Shown: in pieces, positions 6,665-7,293 of the stretch
Layout of the letters: the number at the start of each line of letters is the position of its first letter
Position numbering within the stretch: position 1 is the first letter of the stretch
DNA from: Betaproteobacteria bacterium
GTDB lineage: Bacteria; Pseudomonadota; Gammaproteobacteria; Burkholderiales; Usitatibacteraceae
Direction of reading: 5' to 3'
Assembly: GCA_003105245.1 (NCBI GenBank)
Contig: PQAI01000060.1
Span: 1 to 7,293 of the forward strand
Length of the DNA stretch: 7,293 nucleotides
The notes under the pieces: generated by a model
What the model was told of the DNA's origin: nothing
Seen by the model: the letters and a program-made list of their open reading frames with translations, nothing else
Databases searched by the model: none
Made by a program: the position numbers and the translations under genes

Positions 6665-6988
6665 TCAGTACTTGATCGCGAGCCCCGACTGAGCGGAGAA
6701 CCACGCGGCGAGGTCGAGCATGTCCTTCTCGGAGAGGTTCGCCACCTGGCCCGCCATGATCGGGTTCTTGCGCTTGCCGAGCTTGTAGTGGCGAAGCACC
6801 GTGGCGATGTAGTCGGCGTGCTGGCCGCCGATCTTGGGGAAGTCCGGGGTGGCGCTGGTGCCGGTCTCGCCGTGGCAGGCCTTGCAGGCTTCCGCCTTGG
6901 CCTTGCCGGCTTCGGGGTCGCCCTTGGCCGCGAAGGCCGGAGCGGAAAGGGCGAGGACGGCGGCCGCGAGGATCAGGTGCTTTCTCAT
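6665..6988 (-). CDS. Small monohaem c-type cytochrome (c4-half/c553-like)
   Basis: This 107-residue periplasmic electron carrier has a signal peptide: MRKH, a hydrophobic stretch ILAAAVLALS, and APAFA with likely cleavage after Ala20. The haem motif is CKACH (35-39). PKIGGQHADYI (51-61) and NPIMAG (75-80) follow; Met78 is the likely sixth iron ligand. The closing helix LSEKDMLDLAAWFSAQ (85-100) is typical of class I cytochromes. Each element matches one half of a dihaem cytochrome c4, but here only one domain is present. GAGG seven bases before the ATG overlaps the region just after the upstream cytochrome stop, 8 bases away, so the two are likely co-translated. It is probably a carrier between the quinol-oxidising complex and a terminal oxidase. 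Confidence 0.93.
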   Translation of the reverse strand: MRKHLILAAAVLALSAPAFAAKGDPEAGKAKAEACKACHGETGTSATPDFPKIGGQHADYIATVLRHYKLGKRKNPIMAGQVANLSEKDMLDLAAWFSAQSGLAIKY

Positions 6989-6996
6989 GGCGCGCC

Positions 6997-7293
6997 TCAC
7001 TTCCCGGCCGCGGCCGCGGAGCCGGCCTGCGAGTAGTAGGCCGCGAGGTCCTCCATGTCCTTCTCGGACAGGCCGGAGGCGATGGAGCGCATCGTGGCGT
7101 GGTCGCGCTCGCCCGACTTGTACTGCTTGAGCGCGCTGACCAGGTAGGCCGCGTGCTGCCCGCCGAGCTTGGGCACCGGGTAGACCTCCGGGAACGCCGT
7201 CTTCCAGCCCGGGATGCCGTGGCAGCCCATGCACTGGAAGTTCTTCTGCCGGCCGGCGGCGGGATCGCCGGCCGCGAGGGCCGACGAGGCGAG
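6997..7293 (-). CDS. Monohaem c-type cytochrome, 5' end beyond the window
   Basis: Ninety-eight residues are visible before the TGA; the frame is open to the last base, so the start lies outside. The visible part begins LASSALAAGDP, which looks like the end of a signal peptide with cleavage near ALA. The haem motif CMGCH is at visible residues 21-25. PKLGGQHAAYL and ATMRSIA follow, where the Met (visible residue 68) is the likely axial ligand, then LSEKDMEDLAAYYSQ and a short Ala-rich tail. The Met inside CMGCH at 7228-7230 is not a start, because it would remove the first haem Cys and the export signal. The protein is a close structural twin of the cytochrome downstream of it, and the two probably arose by duplication or by splitting of a dihaem c4-type protein. 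Confidence 0.92.
   Translation of the reverse strand, partial: LASSALAAGDPAAGRQKNFQCMGCHGIPGWKTAFPEVYPVPKLGGQHAAYLVSALKQYKSGERDHATMRSIASGLSEKDMEDLAAYYSQAGSAAAAGK

Noticed and set aside
5137..6675. Plus-strand open frame of 512 codons opposite the glycosyltransferase
   Set aside because: Same artefact: an Arg/Glu/Gly-rich translation without motifs, lying over a gene with clear TPR and GT domains and running into the DUF1841 gene.
6997..7230. A 77-residue protein starting MGCHG
   Set aside because: That Met is inside the CMGCH haem motif; the frame continues upstream through a signal-peptide end to the window edge.
1..7293. Defence system, prophage, CRISPR or transposon
   Set aside because: Every stretch is accounted for by housekeeping, redox or surface genes with similar base composition; no direct-repeat array, terminal inverted repeat, integrase or transposase motif was seen.

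Overview
This is a high-GC window (about 70% by eye) and almost wholly coding. It looks like chromosomal housekeeping DNA of a betaproteobacterium (Burkholderiales, Rhodocyclales or a relative). The grounds are the gene order rhodanese tail, aat, bpt, pyrD, the block of a short rnfB/rsxB-like gene, nth and a DUF1841 gene, and the protein sequences themselves. This assignment rests on remembered gene neighbourhoods, not on a search. I saw no insertion sequence, phage gene, CRISPR array, tRNA or rRNA.

Plus strand, 1-5392, eight genes in one direction. The end of a rhodanese-like protein (1-129) is followed by a 39-base gap carrying a perfect 12-bp inverted repeat that runs into the GTG start of aat. 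aat (169-885) and bpt (858-1580) overlap by 28 bases. They encode the two leucyl-transferases of the bacterial N-degron pathway, which mark proteins for ClpS/ClpAP. pyrD (1609-2622) makes the quinone-linked dihydroorotate dehydrogenase of pyrimidine synthesis. ald (2651-3763) encodes an alanine dehydrogenase whose dinucleotide-binding loop looks adapted to NADP(H). Then come three genes joined by 4-base stop/start overlaps: a membrane-anchor-free RnfB-like ferredoxin (3760-4293), endonuclease III nth (4290-4964) and a DUF1841 protein (4961-5392). ald is linked to the first of them in the same way.

Minus strand, 7293-5389, three genes. Two consecutive small monohaem c-type cytochromes (the first cut by the window edge) are followed by a TPR-glycosyltransferase fusion. 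The glycosyltransferase and DUF1841 genes converge and share a CTAG tetranucleotide as their overlapping stop codons, so there is no room for a terminator between them.

I do not see a clearly new defence or mobile system. The points most worth a second look are the start-codon hairpin of aat, the cofactor loop of ald, the orphan soluble RnfB coupled to nth, the paired HxxxH motifs in the DUF1841 protein, the split c4-like cytochrome pair and the CTAG stop overlap.
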